64,000 bases of DNA from Sipunculus nudus (taxonomy: Eukaryota > Annelida > Sipuncula > Golfingiida > Sipunculidae). The position numbers and the translations under genes were made by a program. Position 1 is the stretch's first letter. Each line of letters begins with the position of its first letter. The notes under the pieces are model-generated. The model ran no database searches. It was given only the letters and a program-made list of their open reading frames with translations, and was not told the origin of the DNA. The stretch covers positions 193,501 to 257,500 of the forward strand of contig CM049319.1 in the NCBI GenBank assembly GCA_026874595.1. Direction: 5' to 3'. Shown piece by piece: positions 1-12,829 of this stretch.

Positions 1-95
1 ATATCAAGCTGTATCTTATTTGCTGATACAAACCTCCGTTTGATTAGTCAGCTGAGTCTTGCGCACGAGTCAGTCAGATATGGTGAGATATTAAT

Positions 96-366
96 ATCGC
101 GAGGGAACGCGAAAAGATCGCGAGGGAACGCGAAAAGATCGCGAGGGAACGCGAAATTATCGCGAGGGAACGCGAAAAGATCACGTGGGAACGCGAAAAG
201 ATCGCGAGGGAACGCGAAATTATCGCGAGGGAACGCGAAAAGATCACGAGGGAACGCGAAAAGATCGCGAGGGAACGCGAAATTATCGCGAGGGTACGCG
301 AAAAGATCGCGAGGGAACGCGAAAAGATCGCGAGGGAACGCGAAAAGATCGCGAGTGAACGCGATA
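96..366. repeat. 21-bp minisatellite, about 13 copies
   Basis: Tandem copies of a 21-bp unit made of ATCGCGAGGGAACGCG plus AAAAG or AAATT. The copies differ only by single-base changes such as CACG for CGCG and a T in GGGTACG. Because 21 is a multiple of 3, an open frame runs through it (7-residue unit SRGNAKR), but that peptide has no recognisable domain and is probably a by-product of the period. The unit is CpG-rich compared with its AT-rich surroundings. Confidence 0.9.
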
Positions 367-1063
367 TTTACCCAGAAAAAAATATCACGTATGTCACTTT
401 TGGGGCTCCATAATAATGTTTATCTGATCATGATATCTGAGAACTTGCTACACACCAAATTGTGAGACAATCAGTGGAGCCATCGCTTAGGAGCTTATCT
501 CTTGAATACACTTATTCAAACGAATCACAAAATTTTGTAAACTTAAGTGAAATTCTGAAGGACTGATTGGGCTATATATTTGCATGTTTCTCGTGACTTG
601 AATATATGTGTCCTTGCAAAGTATGTAAAGTATGTCCAAGAACATTTGTAAAGAAATCCCTCTTTTTGTACTTTTCAAACGGACGAAAGGAGATTAAAAA
701 AGGACAAGCCACGAAAATCCGAGTCAAATTCATCGGAGCTAAAAGAAATAAAACCAGTTTATATGAAAGAATAATTCATTTCTTGCCTTTCAGTTAATAT
801 ATCTTTTTTTATTTTATTCACGATTTTACCTGAGACGCTACTGGGAACAGATGACGGCTTGAAATGTAAATTAACCGAAGAAAAAAACAGTTATATAACA
901 TTAATCCATATTATTATTTTCCCCCTATCTGCCTCTTCAATTAGTCTTAATCTTTCAATCATGTGTAAAAAGTTATTTTAATACCAGCTGTCCAGTCTGT
1001 GTCTAACTCTGAAGTGGGCGGATCTTATGATCCCAACTGTAAATGAAGGTCATTAAACAGGTC
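367..1063. other. AT-rich non-coding stretch
   Basis: No ORF with recognisable similarity, no tandem repeat and no RNA gene that I can identify. The short ORFs here lack any motif. Confidence 0.6.
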
Positions 1064-1581
1064 CATTAAGGGGCTTTACACAGAATAGCGACCTTTGTGC
1101 CTCCTGTGTGCGACCACAAAATTTACTAGATCCTCGTAGGAGGCTCAAAGAAGGCAGAATGGTTGCCTAGGTCGTTCAAAGGTGGTACACAGGAGTTTCA
1201 CACGTCGGCATGGACGCCATGGTCGCCGTGAGTTTTTGAACATGTTCAAAACAATCACACAAAGGTCGCCTAGAATGTTGGTTGCTCAAAGGCGGCTCCA
1301 AGGAGGCAGAGGGGAGGCACAAGCATTGTTGTGGTTGTAGAATGAAGGCAGAGTGGTCGCATTGGTTGCACCGGGGAAGCAGAGGGATGGCAGGCATAAA
1401 AATGCCCTAATGCTGCATTTTGGGAGGTTCAAGGGAGGCACAAGTATCGTTGAAACGGTTATGGAGCAGTTACACAGAAACAGGATTTTCTGGGGTTAGG
1501 CGAGCATTGAGCGTCCTGGTCATTTTTTGGTCGCTCAAAGGTGGCACAAAGGTGGCAGCCCTGTGTAAAGGGGCCTTTAGT
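1064..1581. mobile_element. MITE-like element with inverted ends
   Basis: The left end reads TTAAGGGGCTTTACACAG and the right end CTGTGTAAAGGGGCCTTTA. These are imperfect inverted copies that both carry the core CTTTACACAG. Between them are degenerate short repeats of the type GGTCGC-TCAAAGG-GGC-CAAAGG in both orientations. No transposase is present, so this is at most a non-autonomous DNA transposon. I could not find a clean target-site duplication, so the exact borders are uncertain. Confidence 0.55.
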
Positions 1582-2887
1582 GAGCAGGTTACCTGGCTAC
1601 CATGGCTTAACACTTGTACACGAATTACTATAAAATCAAGAAAACGTTTGATAATTTAAAATTAGGAGTTAATGATTTAAGCTCAACGTAAAGATTATTT
1701 TGCTCTCCACTGAGTTTGGCAGCTTTTTTCACGCAAAGCCTATGGCCTGAAATTCGTCCAATACCCGGTTTTGTTCTAAATGCTTATCTACACTTTTATT
1801 TATAAAATCGAATTTTGAGATCTTAAATTTGAAAAAAACTAAGTCAAACGGAATTAATACGTAAAATTTTTTTTTTTTAAGTGGAATGTTCACACTAAAG
1901 TTTTGCTGTTTTGTCGGACACAATACAAAATTAACACAAAATGCTAACGTTTATATTAAATATAAACATATTTTATAACTTTTCAAGAACAATTTGGAGG
2001 TTAAAATGATTTAACTAGATTTTCATTGAAAAGGGGTTTAAAACTAAAACCCGAAAGATAAGCTTTTTTTTTTAAATAAATCAAAATGTCAATAAAGCTG
2101 TCATGCCAATTTATTAAAGACGTGTACACCAACATGTGCATATTTTAAGTTTAAACGCACTATGTTGTAAGTTTTAGATCCGAAATGTTATGACACCATT
2201 TCATTGGATTCTGTCCATCAAATTTAATGTTAATTTTGTTACATTATTTTTCGCAATATGACAGTAAAACTTGTCCGTGCCGTTTGTGCGGAAACGTAAT
2301 GCTATGCTGCCGTCTTCAATTTTAAAGCTTATGCATATACATGTACTCAAAAAATTTAAATTATATTTAGAGAAGTAAATGTTTCTCCGCATAACAATTT
2401 TGTAGAGTGAACTCTTGACATTAAACCATATATTTAAAAAAATATTTTCCGAGGTTAGTTTATAAAATTGCCGATTTCAAGCCTTTTGGACACTTCTCTG
2501 CTCCAGAGGGGTAATGTTTTGAAATATGATCTTCATGAATCACCCTATCAGAAAATAGCATCAAACCTAATAATGACGGGGGTGAAGCAAACTCGAAATT
2601 TACGGCCTGATTGGGAATTGGACCCAGCACTATATAAAGTATTAACTTAATGTCTCGTATTTATACAGTTTCAGTCAAACGAAACTGTTGAGTATCCAGA
2701 ATATTCAAATTTCACAAATTAAAAAAAAATGATCATAAGTACTTGGTTTAATGGCTTTTATTTATTTTTAAAATATCATATTCACCTTTGAATACTGTCA
2801 AGACATTTATTACAAATATTTACATTATAGACATCACATTGAGAACTTGTCCCAGATCTGATTTTTTTATCACATTTGAATGTTTTT
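1582..2887. other. AT-rich non-coding stretch
   Basis: Nothing recognisable. There are several homopolymer A/T runs and short ORFs without conserved motifs. Confidence 0.6.
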
Positions 2888-4180
2888 GCTTGCCGGAAAT
2901 CTTCGCTTTTTGCAAGCATGTTGGTGAGTTGTGTATGTCTGTTTGTTTGTCTGTCTTTCTCCAGCTTAAAATGCACAATTTTGCAGCGATCGCTTTTAAA
3001 CCTAAACAGCTGATATAAAACCTAAAGTCCCAAAAGCCTATTGACTTTTGTCATTATCGGTCAAAGGTCAGGTACATCAAAAAACGCCGGAAGATTATTT
3101 TCGTCATAAATTTTCGTCAATATTAGACCTATTGTCAAAACTCTGGGTTTTCTCCATTACCTGATTAAGTCGATTGGCCTCATTCTTGTGTCACTTTGTC
3201 ATTAAGTCCTAATGTTGGTCAGTTGCCCTCAATTTCGCATGTTTGCTGTTTCTTGCATCTTACATTTAGCAATATACAGGCTAGTTTTGCAGGAACCCTT
3301 TTGAAACCGGTACATCTTATGTCTTACACGAATATCTCGAAATTGATTTTTTATTTTCGGGATATGGGCGCCATGGGGGGGGGGGCGTACTCGAACCTCC
3401 ACAACATATCATATTTTGGCCATGTCTCCAAAACCGAAACCTCAGTTACATAAACTTAAGCTAATTTTCTACCCCAGGGACTTCTCCATATGCTGGTGAG
3501 ATCATCTGGTCTCAAGCTTGTGCCAATTTGTCAGTATGTTTGTATGTTTGTCAATGGTCCTCCATGTCTCCTGCTTGCTGGTTCTGGCATCTTAAAAATA
3601 GCTATCTACAGGCCACAATTTGGCAGCAATCCTTTGATACGGGTACATTATAGGTCTTACACTAATATATCGAAAATGAGTTTTCATTTTCAGGGTATGG
3701 TCCCAGGGGGCGCTGCACAAGATCCTCCACAACATATCATGTTATGGCCATATCTCCATAACTATAAACTCAATTACATAAATTATAGCTTATTTTCTTC
3801 CTCTGGGACATCGCCATAACCTCGTGAGGTTATCTGGACTCAATCTTGTACGTGTCACTTTGTCAGTATGTTTGTCTTTTTGTCAGTTATCTTCAATTTC
3901 GCCTTCTTGCTGGTTCTTGTGTATGGCATTAGCATTCTACTGGCCACAGGTTAGCAGGAATAACTTTTTACACTTAAACATAGCATATATCGGAACGATT
4001 TATGGAAGCAGTATGTGTATTAATTATATAGGTCAAAGGTCAAGATCAAGGTAATAAAAACACGTCAAATTCTTATTTCCTTCATAACTTTGTCAATATT
4101 GGTCCTATCTTAAATAATATAGCTCATTCTCTCTCCCTTTGTCATTGCTCATTCGTGTTTCCACGTCATTTCCGGCAAGC
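2888..4180. repeat. Repeat element with inverted ends and about 340-bp internal tandem copies
   Basis: A 13-bp motif GCTTGCCGGAAAT at 2888-2900 recurs inverted as ATTTCCGGCAAGC at 4168-4180. Between them are three or four degenerate tandem copies of a roughly 340-bp unit. Each carries the same ordered landmarks: TTTGTCAGTATGTTTGT, CTTGCTGGTTCT, ACAGGCCAC-like text, GGGTACAT..AGGTCTTACAC and a GGG run. The copies start near 3140, 3490 and 3830, with a more degenerate one near 2900. No coding capacity is visible; it is probably a non-autonomous element expanded internally. Confidence 0.65.
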
Positions 4181-4837
4181 GCTCGACCTCTTGTTATCTA
4201 GTTATATTTTTAAAACATGTATCAGAAAAAAAAAATAATAAATCTCAGCTATGAAACTAATACACGTGTTAAAAATAACCCAAGGATCAAAACACCCAAT
4301 TTATTATACAAGAAGCAAACTGGAGTTTGGAATGTTAAATTTTATTAACTGATATAAAGGAATCAGTACTATAAATTTGGTTATTTACCTAGTATCATGT
4401 AACAGCTGATACAGCCATGGGTCTAAATATCATCAGTCAAACATATTGATATCTTTAATGAGCACATGTCAGAGTAATATTTAAAATTTTGACATTTTCA
4501 TTTATTTTTATTTTGTAATAAATATGAACCAACAAATAAAAACACCTAAAAAGACCTAGAAATTTAGATAAATTTAATATAATGAATTCATATAATCCTT
4601 AATAGTAAACCATTTTATTTATTATTTATATTTCATTTTTATGATTGAAATGAAAAATACCCAGTGGTGACTGCATGATGTCATTCGGAATACATTTTCG
4701 GCCATCCATGGAAGATCAATAAAACATCAGAAATTGCAAGGTATCATGTTACCCTGTTACTCATTAACTATAAAATTCCTTTTCCATTAATTTATCTTAA
4801 AGTTGTTATTATAAACCAATAAAAACTAGAATACGGG
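4181..4837. other. AT-rich non-coding stretch
   Basis: Very AT-rich sequence with no ORF, tandem repeat or known motif that I can support. Confidence 0.6.
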
Positions 4838-5690
4838 TAGTCGACAAACGACTACGTGTATCCGCCAAAATCAGAGTGGAATGGGTGAAGTGAGGCATGG
4901 ATTGAGTGGCAAGGGGAAATAGAGTGAGGTGTGTTGCATATTAGCATGGATGTCTGCAGGCGAAATGTGTATGTAGGTGGCGCCACCTGCCAAAAAAATC
5001 GAGAAAGGTAACCAAGATGTATAAACGCACAATTTTAGGTAGATAAGTCAAACCACAACTTAGATATGAGTGATTTTAGCCCACGGCAGACAAACAGACG
5101 GACGCTGTGCAAAAATGGTTGCAGGTGGCCCCTCCGTTTTGTGTACGATAAAGAGCTATGTGAGATCTATACACATGCAAAATTTTGGCCCAATCGGTCA
5201 AACGGTTCCCGAGATATGAGCTTTGATGTCTGCTGCGTAAACTACAGTGTAGGTGGCGCCACCTGTCATAAAATCAAGAAAGCTGTCCAGGATGTATAAA
5301 CCTGCAAAATTTTAGGCAGACATGTGAAACCACTGCTGAGATATGAGTGACTTATCCCACGGCAGACAAACAGACGGACGCTGTGCGAAAATGGTTGCAG
5401 GTGGCGCCACCAGTTTTGTGAATGATAAAGAGCTATGTGAGATCTATACACATGCAAATTTTCAGGAAGATACGTCAAACTAGTCCGGAGTAAGCATGGA
5501 TGTCTACAGAGTGAACGTGAATGTAGGTGGTGCTACCTATCATAAAATCAAAAAAGTTCACATGTGACCCGATGATTGGTGTAAGTTTCGGAAAAATCAG
5601 TCCATTAGTCTCAGAGGAGTTCTCCGGAAACGAACGCGGCGGCGGCGGCGGAACCCGGCACTTCGTTTTAGCGGATACAATTATTGTTTA
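4838..5690 (-). repeat. GGTGGCGCCACC repeat family, longest copy
   Basis: Contains about three degenerate tandem units with the shared landmarks AGGTGGCGCCACCT (4975, 5251; related text at 5399 and 5527), AGATATGAGTGA and GACGGACGCTGTGC. The right end, CTCCGGAAACG..CGGCGGCGGCGG..TTTTAGCGGATACAATT, matches inverted sequence at 15434-15550 and 26812-26900. This shows a dispersed family rather than a local repeat. No protein is encoded. Confidence 0.7.
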
Positions 5691-5751
5691 TTGTTATTTT
5701 TGGGCCAAAACAACTACTATAGGAGGGGGTTGGACAGTAAGATCCAGCTGA

Positions 5752-5890
5752 AGCCACCCAAAAGCTGGCTGGCTGCAGAGTATGCCTCGCTTCAAGCATG
5801 CATAATTCGCCTGAAAGGTCAACAAGAGGACATATAGAGGGGTTTCAGTATAGCCTAGGTGTGACATGGTCTCATAAAAACTTTAATTAT
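5752..5890. repeat. Dispersed repeat fragment, inverted copy at 41355
   Basis: The text AAGCATGCATAATTC..CTGAAAGGTCAACAA..GTGTGACATGGTCTCATA has a clear reverse-complement counterpart at about 41355-41520. It abuts AGCTCAG-family copies at both sites, so it may be an outer part of that family. Confidence 0.6.
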
Positions 5891-5914
5891 TTAAGCCTTA
5901 ATAAATGCTTACAG

Positions 5915-7598
5915 GGAACAAGGGACCCATGGGTCACGGCGCTCAGCTAAGTTTAAAGTTTTTTGGCATATGCAAAATATGCTGATTTCTACCGTAATTG
6001 TTTTCTTATGTATTAGCATATGAAAGCTATGAGGAAATGACCTTCCTATTTGGTTTGTAAAGTTCTGAATATGTGATTCCAAAACTAATACTCTGACAAG
6101 ACTGCCATAAAAAACAGTAACCGTTTTGAGATACACTGATGCATATGAAATATTTACAGATGGACCGACAGGTGGACAGAAAGGACTGATACCTTTATTT
6201 CACTTTTAGAGAAATAATGTTTTTAAGTTTATATTAAACCCTATCTTTTAGCAAATTCATTTTTGACATTAATAGTTTTTATCAGGTTCAATTTTTTTGT
6301 TTTTACATTTCATTTTAATTTGCAATAAAAAAAAATCTGAAAATATAAGTTTATTCAGAATTGTAAGTTGCATCATTATTTATCCATAGTTTGGCTCACG
6401 TCATGTCAAATTATGCATACACATATATTTTATATTTTTTTATATCACAAAATGTTTAAACTGAATTTAAAAGAAAATTATTTTTATATTATAATATCGC
6501 TTAAAAGAACATAATGCAACAACATGGCATCTTCAAGATTACTCCTTGAAACACTATTATAAAGTAATATACATTGGAGTTTTCAGTACATGATTAATTT
6601 ATTAACTAGAATAAAAGATTCAGTAAATTTGATAAAAAAAAATCCCCTTTTCAAATCAGGTATAAAAACTGTTGGTTGGAGGATGGAGAAATAATATAAT
6701 TATGCTAATTACTGTCTTAGATATAATTTGATACTGAAATTAATATTCAATTTCAAACCTTGTGAAAAGAATGCAAAGTTTTTACTCTTCTGAAGTAAGG
6801 AATTCCTCATCTTGTGAACTTCCACACTTTTACAGTAATACACAACTTTGAGGACAAAATGAATTGTGCAACATTGTAACCCACTATGATAGAATACAAA
6901 ATCCAAAATGTAGCAAAAATCTAAAATAAGAATGAATCAAATATAGAAAATCATAACACTCATCTAGTTTATGCATGGTTCAGGGGGGGGGGAGGGGTGC
7001 AGGGCTGAACGGAAGATAAGCCAAGTCTTTGCCAAGGCAGCTGCCTGAAGTGGGTTACATAACACAGCTGAGGGCTGCATAACTCACTCTACTGGCCAGT
7101 GGCTTGATGTTAACAACACATGACATGGTATCTAAAAACTTGAATAAAAGCTACTCTTTTGTATCAATTCCTTTGAATTTTCATATGTAAACATACTGTG
7201 AAGATTTAAATGAACAGTGCATAAGGAAAGAGTGCCATGGCCAAAGTTGGACAAAAATTAAGGTACCGATTTAATGTTTATGCTAATAACTTAAAAAATT
7301 GACAAAATTCAGATCTTATTTTGGGTATACAGTTATATCTTGATTATATAAAGTTACATCCCTGAAAAAAGGTCTCCAGCTTCAATAATTTTCATGTTAA
7401 GTGAGTAAATATTTTTCATGATTTTTTTTATAAAGTGAATTATGTTTAGGCCGATAACTTCAAGAAATTACACAATACTGACATTTTAATTTTTGATTCA
7501 TAGGTCCAACGGTTTCAAAACATGCCCTGTTAATGGACGGGCGGACGACGGACAAAAGACCATGACTACAACTCAGATGACTTAGTCATTCAAGCTAA
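5915..7598 (-). repeat. AGCTCAG-palindrome element, copy A
   Basis: Reading on the minus strand, the copy begins near 7598 (AGCTTGAATGACTAAGTCATCTGAG, a decayed palindrome) followed by CGTCCGCCCGTCC. It ends at 5918 with the family tail CCATGGGTCCCTTGTT. No coding capacity. It abuts copy B almost exactly at 7599-7602. Confidence 0.6.
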
Positions 7599-7599
7599 A

Positions 7600-9458
7600 A
7601 ACAAGGGACCCATGGGTCACTGTGATCAGCTGACTTTGATTTTGAAGGTAAAAATCTAAAATAATATCTAATGGAGATAAAGTGTAAGAGGAAGAGGTAA
7701 TAAAGGCCATGGTTGGTTTATATGATTGGTTTGTATTGATGAGCAGTAAATTGTTGCAAATAATATTTTGTGACCGGACCATGTGTTTCCTAATGTTGAA
7801 ACTGTAGCATGTGAGCAATTGTGAACAAATGATCTATACTATTATCATGATCATTAGTTGGCTTTTTGATTAACTGTTGACATTTCAGTAGTTTACACAT
7901 TTGATCAATTGAATCTATTTTTTTGTATAATATATTTATTAAATATATATGTATTTTTTTAAATGTATACAGTTGAAATATAACTAATTAACAACATAAA
8001 ACAGGGCAAACAAATTCCTGCTGAGGCAGGAAAATAATTAACAAATGTTTGTATTAAATCCTCATTTTTTTATCACATAAATATTTTTTTAAATTTAAGT
8101 TTATATTTCTATACATTTCCAAAATAACATATATATCTGAATATAAAAGTTGATTCATAATTCTCAATTGCATCATCATAAATCTCAAGCTTGTCAGATA
8201 ACACCACATCATGCAAACAAATGTTTATTTATTTTTTACCACAAAAATGTCTTTTAAATCTGCAAAACAATAAATATATGAAAATAATACTTGATTTAGA
8301 TTTCACAATTTTTAATTGTGTCCTTATTTATCCGTAATATGCTTCATATTTTATAATAATTTAAGCATACTGATGGGTTCAATTATATTTGTTAAAATCA
8401 TTTAAAAGAAAATTGATTTTTTTTTAAATGCTACATTACACAACATTGCATCTTCTGGATTACACCTTGAATTACTTTTTCAAGGATATTTTTGCATATC
8501 AGAGTATAAACAGCATTACAATTAAGGAGATACAGTGAAAACAATAACAATTACTGCATAACACTTGGTGGGTTGGCTTTGCAGGGGGGGGGGGGTTGAT
8601 TGGGGTGGTGACATGAGAATAACTGTACACCTGTCACAGCAGGGGATCTCCCCAAGTGACTGTAACAAATCAGAAACCCTGGCATAGCTGACTTCAAGTG
8701 ACCTGGAGTGGGACCCTGCATCTGTAATCTGTAATCAAAGCAGATGACTACAATAGAGCCTCAAGAAAAAAAATCAATAACTAGCTTAATTTTCAAGCTT
8801 TTATTTTCAAATTTCAGATTTAAACAAATTAAATATTTATGTTTACATGCTGTGAAAATTAAATCAATGGTACTTACAGGAAAAAAACGTGCCATGGTCA
8901 AAGCTGGGCAAAATTTTAGGTACTGATTTTATTTTTATGCTAATAACTTAAAAAATTTACAAAATTCATATCTAATTTTGGGTAAACAATTGAATCTTAA
9001 TTAAACATAGTTATATACTTGGGAAAATAGACTCTAGTTACAAAGTGAGTAAATATTTTTCCTGATTTTTTACAAAGTCCATTATGTTTGGGCCCATAAC
9101 TTAAAGAATTTAAACTTAACAGACTTAATTTCAGGCATGTACATAGGAACTATATAGAGGAATATTTATGATAAATATGAGGAAAAACAGATGATTGGTT
9201 TTGATATAAGGCAGTCCTGAAGTGTGAAAATAGGACTTTAATAAAAAATGGGAGGTTTTGCTTTAATTTCTCAAAGGAATGAAGTCTCAAAGACCCAGTT
9301 TTCGGTTTGGTAGGAGATCTTGGGGCCATCTAACATTATGCTGAATTTTGGATTCCTAGGTCTTACGGTTTCAAAACGTGCCACATCTACGGACGGACGG
9401 ACGACGGACAATGGACCACGACTATAGCTCAGATGACTTATAGTCAGCTGAGCTAAAA
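7600..9458 (-). repeat. AGCTCAG-palindrome element, copy B
   Basis: On the minus strand it starts with a near-perfect 29-bp palindrome at 9426-9454 (arms AGCTCAGCTGACT and AGTCATCTGAGCT), then CGTCCGTCCGTCC. It ends at 7602 with the CCATGGGTCCCTTGTT tail. Most of its length is an inverted match to copy E at 37061-38957, including the text around GCCATGGTCAAAG and a homopolymer G/C run. No ORF of note. Confidence 0.7.
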
Positions 9459-10045
9459 ATGCGCCATGGCCAAAGTTGGGCAAAATTTAAGGTACTGAAT
9501 CATATTATGTGAATAACAAATAAAAGTTGTAATATTCAGATCTAATTTTTGGTATACAATTGAATCTTGATTAAATGAAGTTATATCCCTGAAAAAAAAG
9601 TCTCTAGCTTCAGCAAATTCTTATGTTAAGTGAGTGAATATATTTCCTGATTTTGAACAAGGTGCATTATGTTCGGGCTCCTAACTTCAACAAATTACAA
9701 AATACTGACCTAATGTTTGGTATGTACATAGGAAATGTATGAAAGAATAAGCATACTAAATATGATCAATGACAGATCGATGTTTTGATATTAGGCAGTC
9801 CTGAAGTGTGACAATGGATTTTTAATGAAAAAATAGAGGTTTTCCTTAATATCTCGAAGGAATGAAGCCCTAGTGACCCAATTTTCGGTATGGTAGGAGA
9901 TTTTATGGACATCTAAAGGTATGCAAAATTTTGGGTTTGTTGGTCCAACGGTTTCAAAACATGCCTTGTTAACGGCCAGATGGACGACCGACAAAGGACC
10001 ATGACTATAGCTCAGATGACTTATAGTCAGCCAAACTGCAAAACT
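9459..10045 (-). repeat. AGCTCAG-palindrome element, copy C (short)
   Basis: The minus-strand start (decayed palindrome near 10014-10035, then CATCTGGCCG) is followed by text parallel to copy B: TTGGTCCAACGG-like, GAAGTGTGACAATGG-like and GCGCCATGGCCAAAG. It is cut off at copy B, with no tail of its own. Confidence 0.55.
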
Positions 10046-11515
10046 AACAACACTGCCCAATACTGCGATCAGCTGAATTTGACATACAGGTGATGCATGT
10101 ATTAATTATTAATGTTACAATCAGGTGAAAATACTTTTTAAGGAACCTAAAGCAATTTATAGAATGATTTCATTTTGTCCATAGGCCTTAGAAAATAGGA
10201 AACAGCAATCTTATTTGGGGTTTCCAAGATTTAACCAAGAACTCAACTTATCTGGTGCTAAATGCTCACACAATATGGGTCACAGTGACCTTATTTAGGG
10301 TTCTAAGATTTTACAGGACCCTCCCTGATCTTCATTAAATTGGACGTTTCTAGGTCCAATTGCTACTATTTGTGCCCGTCTGACTAATAGGGTGCTAAAA
10401 TCATGTTCTATCACATAGCTCACAAAATAGTCACTGTGACCTTACTTTTGTTGTCCAAGGAGACATTAGAAGCCTGTTTCAGGATCCAACATTTAAGATT
10501 ATGGCCACATCTAAATTTCTGGGTACTCAAAATTAGGCTTTCTGTTTGTACCTCACAGAATATAGGGCATCACGAGCTGATCTCAGGTGTTGAAGGAGAT
10601 TTGCCCAAGACTTCCTTGAATGTTAAGTAATAGGTCAAACGGTTATGATTTGTGCCCATCTGACTCTCATCGGACTAAAACCAGGTCCCCCCCCCCCCCC
10701 CAATAACTCATATATGCCACAGTGACCTAATTTCAAAATTCAAAGGAGCCTTGCCTAGTCTCTGGATGTGTGTCCTGTGTGACCTTGTGGGTGCTCAGAA
10801 TCATGTTGCTTGCCAGTAGCTCGTACAATATAGGTCACCACAAACTTATTTCAGGTTTACAAGGAGATTTGCCTAGAACTGCCCTGGATGAAATGTTAGA
10901 AGATTCCACGGAAAATGGATACAATTTGTGCCCGTCTGACTGAACCTGACTTCATTTTGCGTTAGAAGAATCTAGGCCTAACAGATTCGATTTGTGCAAA
11001 TTTAATATCTTTTTCCTATAGGTGGCAGAATATAGGTCACGGTGACCCAATTTTATGTTCACAAGAATATTTGCCAATGACCTCCCAGAATGTTACATTA
11101 GGAAATTCTGGGCCTAACGGATACGATTTGTGCCCATCTGATTTCAGTGTGCACATTTGACATCTTTCTCATATAAGTCACAATGACCTAATTTCACGCT
11201 TCTAAGGACAACTGCCCAGGACCTCCCAATGTTACATTAGAAAATTCTGGACCTAATGGATAAAATATGTGTCTAAACTATGTGGGTGCTCAAAATCATG
11301 ATTTCGGCTTGTAGGTCCGAAATATAGGTCACTAATACCTTATTCCGGGTTTTCAAGGAGATTTGCATATGACCTCCTTGGATGTACAGTTGGAAGATTC
11401 TAGGTCTTACAGTTATGATTTGTGCCCTGTTAACTGACGACTGGACGGAGGGCCAACAGAGAAAGTGCAATCACAATTGCTCGGATGACTTACAGTCAGC
11501 TGAGCTAAACACCAA
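10046..11515 (-). repeat. AGCTCAG-palindrome element, copy D, with about 150-bp internal tandem units
   Basis: The minus-strand start is the palindrome at about 11483-11508. Downstream there are about eight degenerate units sharing ATATAGGTCAC-GTGACC, TTTGCC-AGGACCTCC and GATTTGTGCCC-TCTGACT. A poly-C run sits at 10687. No protein is encoded. Confidence 0.6.
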
Positions 11516-12557
11516 TGTATGTTGGATTTCCGATATGAATAAAAGCAACTGAATAACATTATCCAGTTATCTTAATCTGACACTGATAATGTCAGTGAAC
11601 AATAAGCTTGACAATATGTTAGCTTGATATCCAATCAGATAACTCCTCCTGGTTGATGTTTCCCTGTTATAAACAGCCACTAGCCTGTGCTCAACAAACA
11701 CCAGGATGAGGTCCCTATCTTCTGTGTTACTTTTCTTGCTGTTGTTAAGTTTTCAGTGGAACATATCTTTACTGCAACACCCTCAGCCATCAACTGTTGG
11801 CTCATAGACAGGCTCCAGGTTGACTTGAGCAACCTAATTGTCAACAACTTATGAGGAACTAGCAGAGAGGAGAGGAGGCTAAGGAGGAGAATGCCTGAAT
11901 GATCCAATGGAGTTTCCTCCTCCTCAGGCTGTCATGACTGGCTGGATCTCAAATGGTAGCCCAATATTGATTTATGTACATGTTTACAAACAGATCTCAC
12001 CGATTGAAACAGCAAATAACACCACTACCCCACACCAGTGAGAAACCACTGAGGCAAGAAAGCTTTCAAGGATTTTATCACAGGCCTCTTAGATGGGACA
12101 GTTACCAGTACTCTCATATGGTCAACTGATATAACTCTAAACTGATCTAAATTCATTTATACAATAAAGGACTGAATTGTTTACATCTCACTCAGATGTA
12201 AATACATGACAGGATATGCTATGGTACTATTAAATAATAGGGGAATAGAACTGAACTTGCAGTTGTTTACACTATTCTAGTTTTTTTCTGTTAATTAGTT
12301 TATACAGGTTTTTATAGTGTAATGTAAAATGTAGGTTTTTCGACAGTAAATGCCCACACCTAGTTTTAAATGACAAAGAAAATGGTGAAGATGCACAAAC
12401 TTTTATTTTCTGAAGGCAAAAAGTTTTTCAGGTGAAGCTGTGAAGTGACAATATATCTAATAAATCTCATTATGTGTGAAGAATGAATTACAGGAAGTTT
12501 GAAAATAGTTATGTAAAAATTAAGCTTTGATTATATTTGAAAAAAGGTAAATGTGGT
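11516..12557. other. Non-coding stretch downstream of TXNL4A
   Basis: No recognised gene. A 33-codon plus-strand ORF at 11706-11807 begins like a signal peptide (MRSLSSVLLFLLLLS) but ends quickly and is unsupported. The rest is AT-rich and unremarkable. Confidence 0.5.
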
Positions 12558-12563
12558 TTATTT
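12558..12563 (-). terminator. Candidate polyadenylation signal for TXNL4A
   Basis: TTTATT on the plus strand gives AATAAA on the minus strand about 270 nt after the TXNL4A stop codon. A second AATAAA-type hexamer occurs further downstream, near 12400. Which one is used cannot be decided from sequence. Confidence 0.4.
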
Positions 12564-12829
12564 CATATTAACTCTCCACTATGGATTGCACTTGAATCTT
12601 CAATCTCATGCAAATAAGGAAATTATAACAACAGAAAGGACGACTTTGTGGTTGACAGTCACAATAAAAATAATTAAAATACAGCACAAAAACATGATTA
12701 CACATAAATATTGTCACATATTTCTACATTTTAATATCCAATTGTATGCTTGCATTGCAATGTTTTGGTCTCTGTAATGATGATGAAAAAATACTATGAT
12801 ACAAGTCTTTGAGCCGGTCATGAAAAAAA

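Noticed and set aside
40..465. 141-codon ORF through the 21-bp array
   Set aside because: Open because the period is divisible by 3. The peptide is a simple SRGNAKR repeat without flanking domain sequence.
11706..11807. 33-codon ORF with a signal-peptide-like start (MRSLSSVLLFLLLLS)
   Set aside because: Stops soon after the hydrophobic part, has no clear donor site to a further exon and no recognisable mature peptide. It may be chance.
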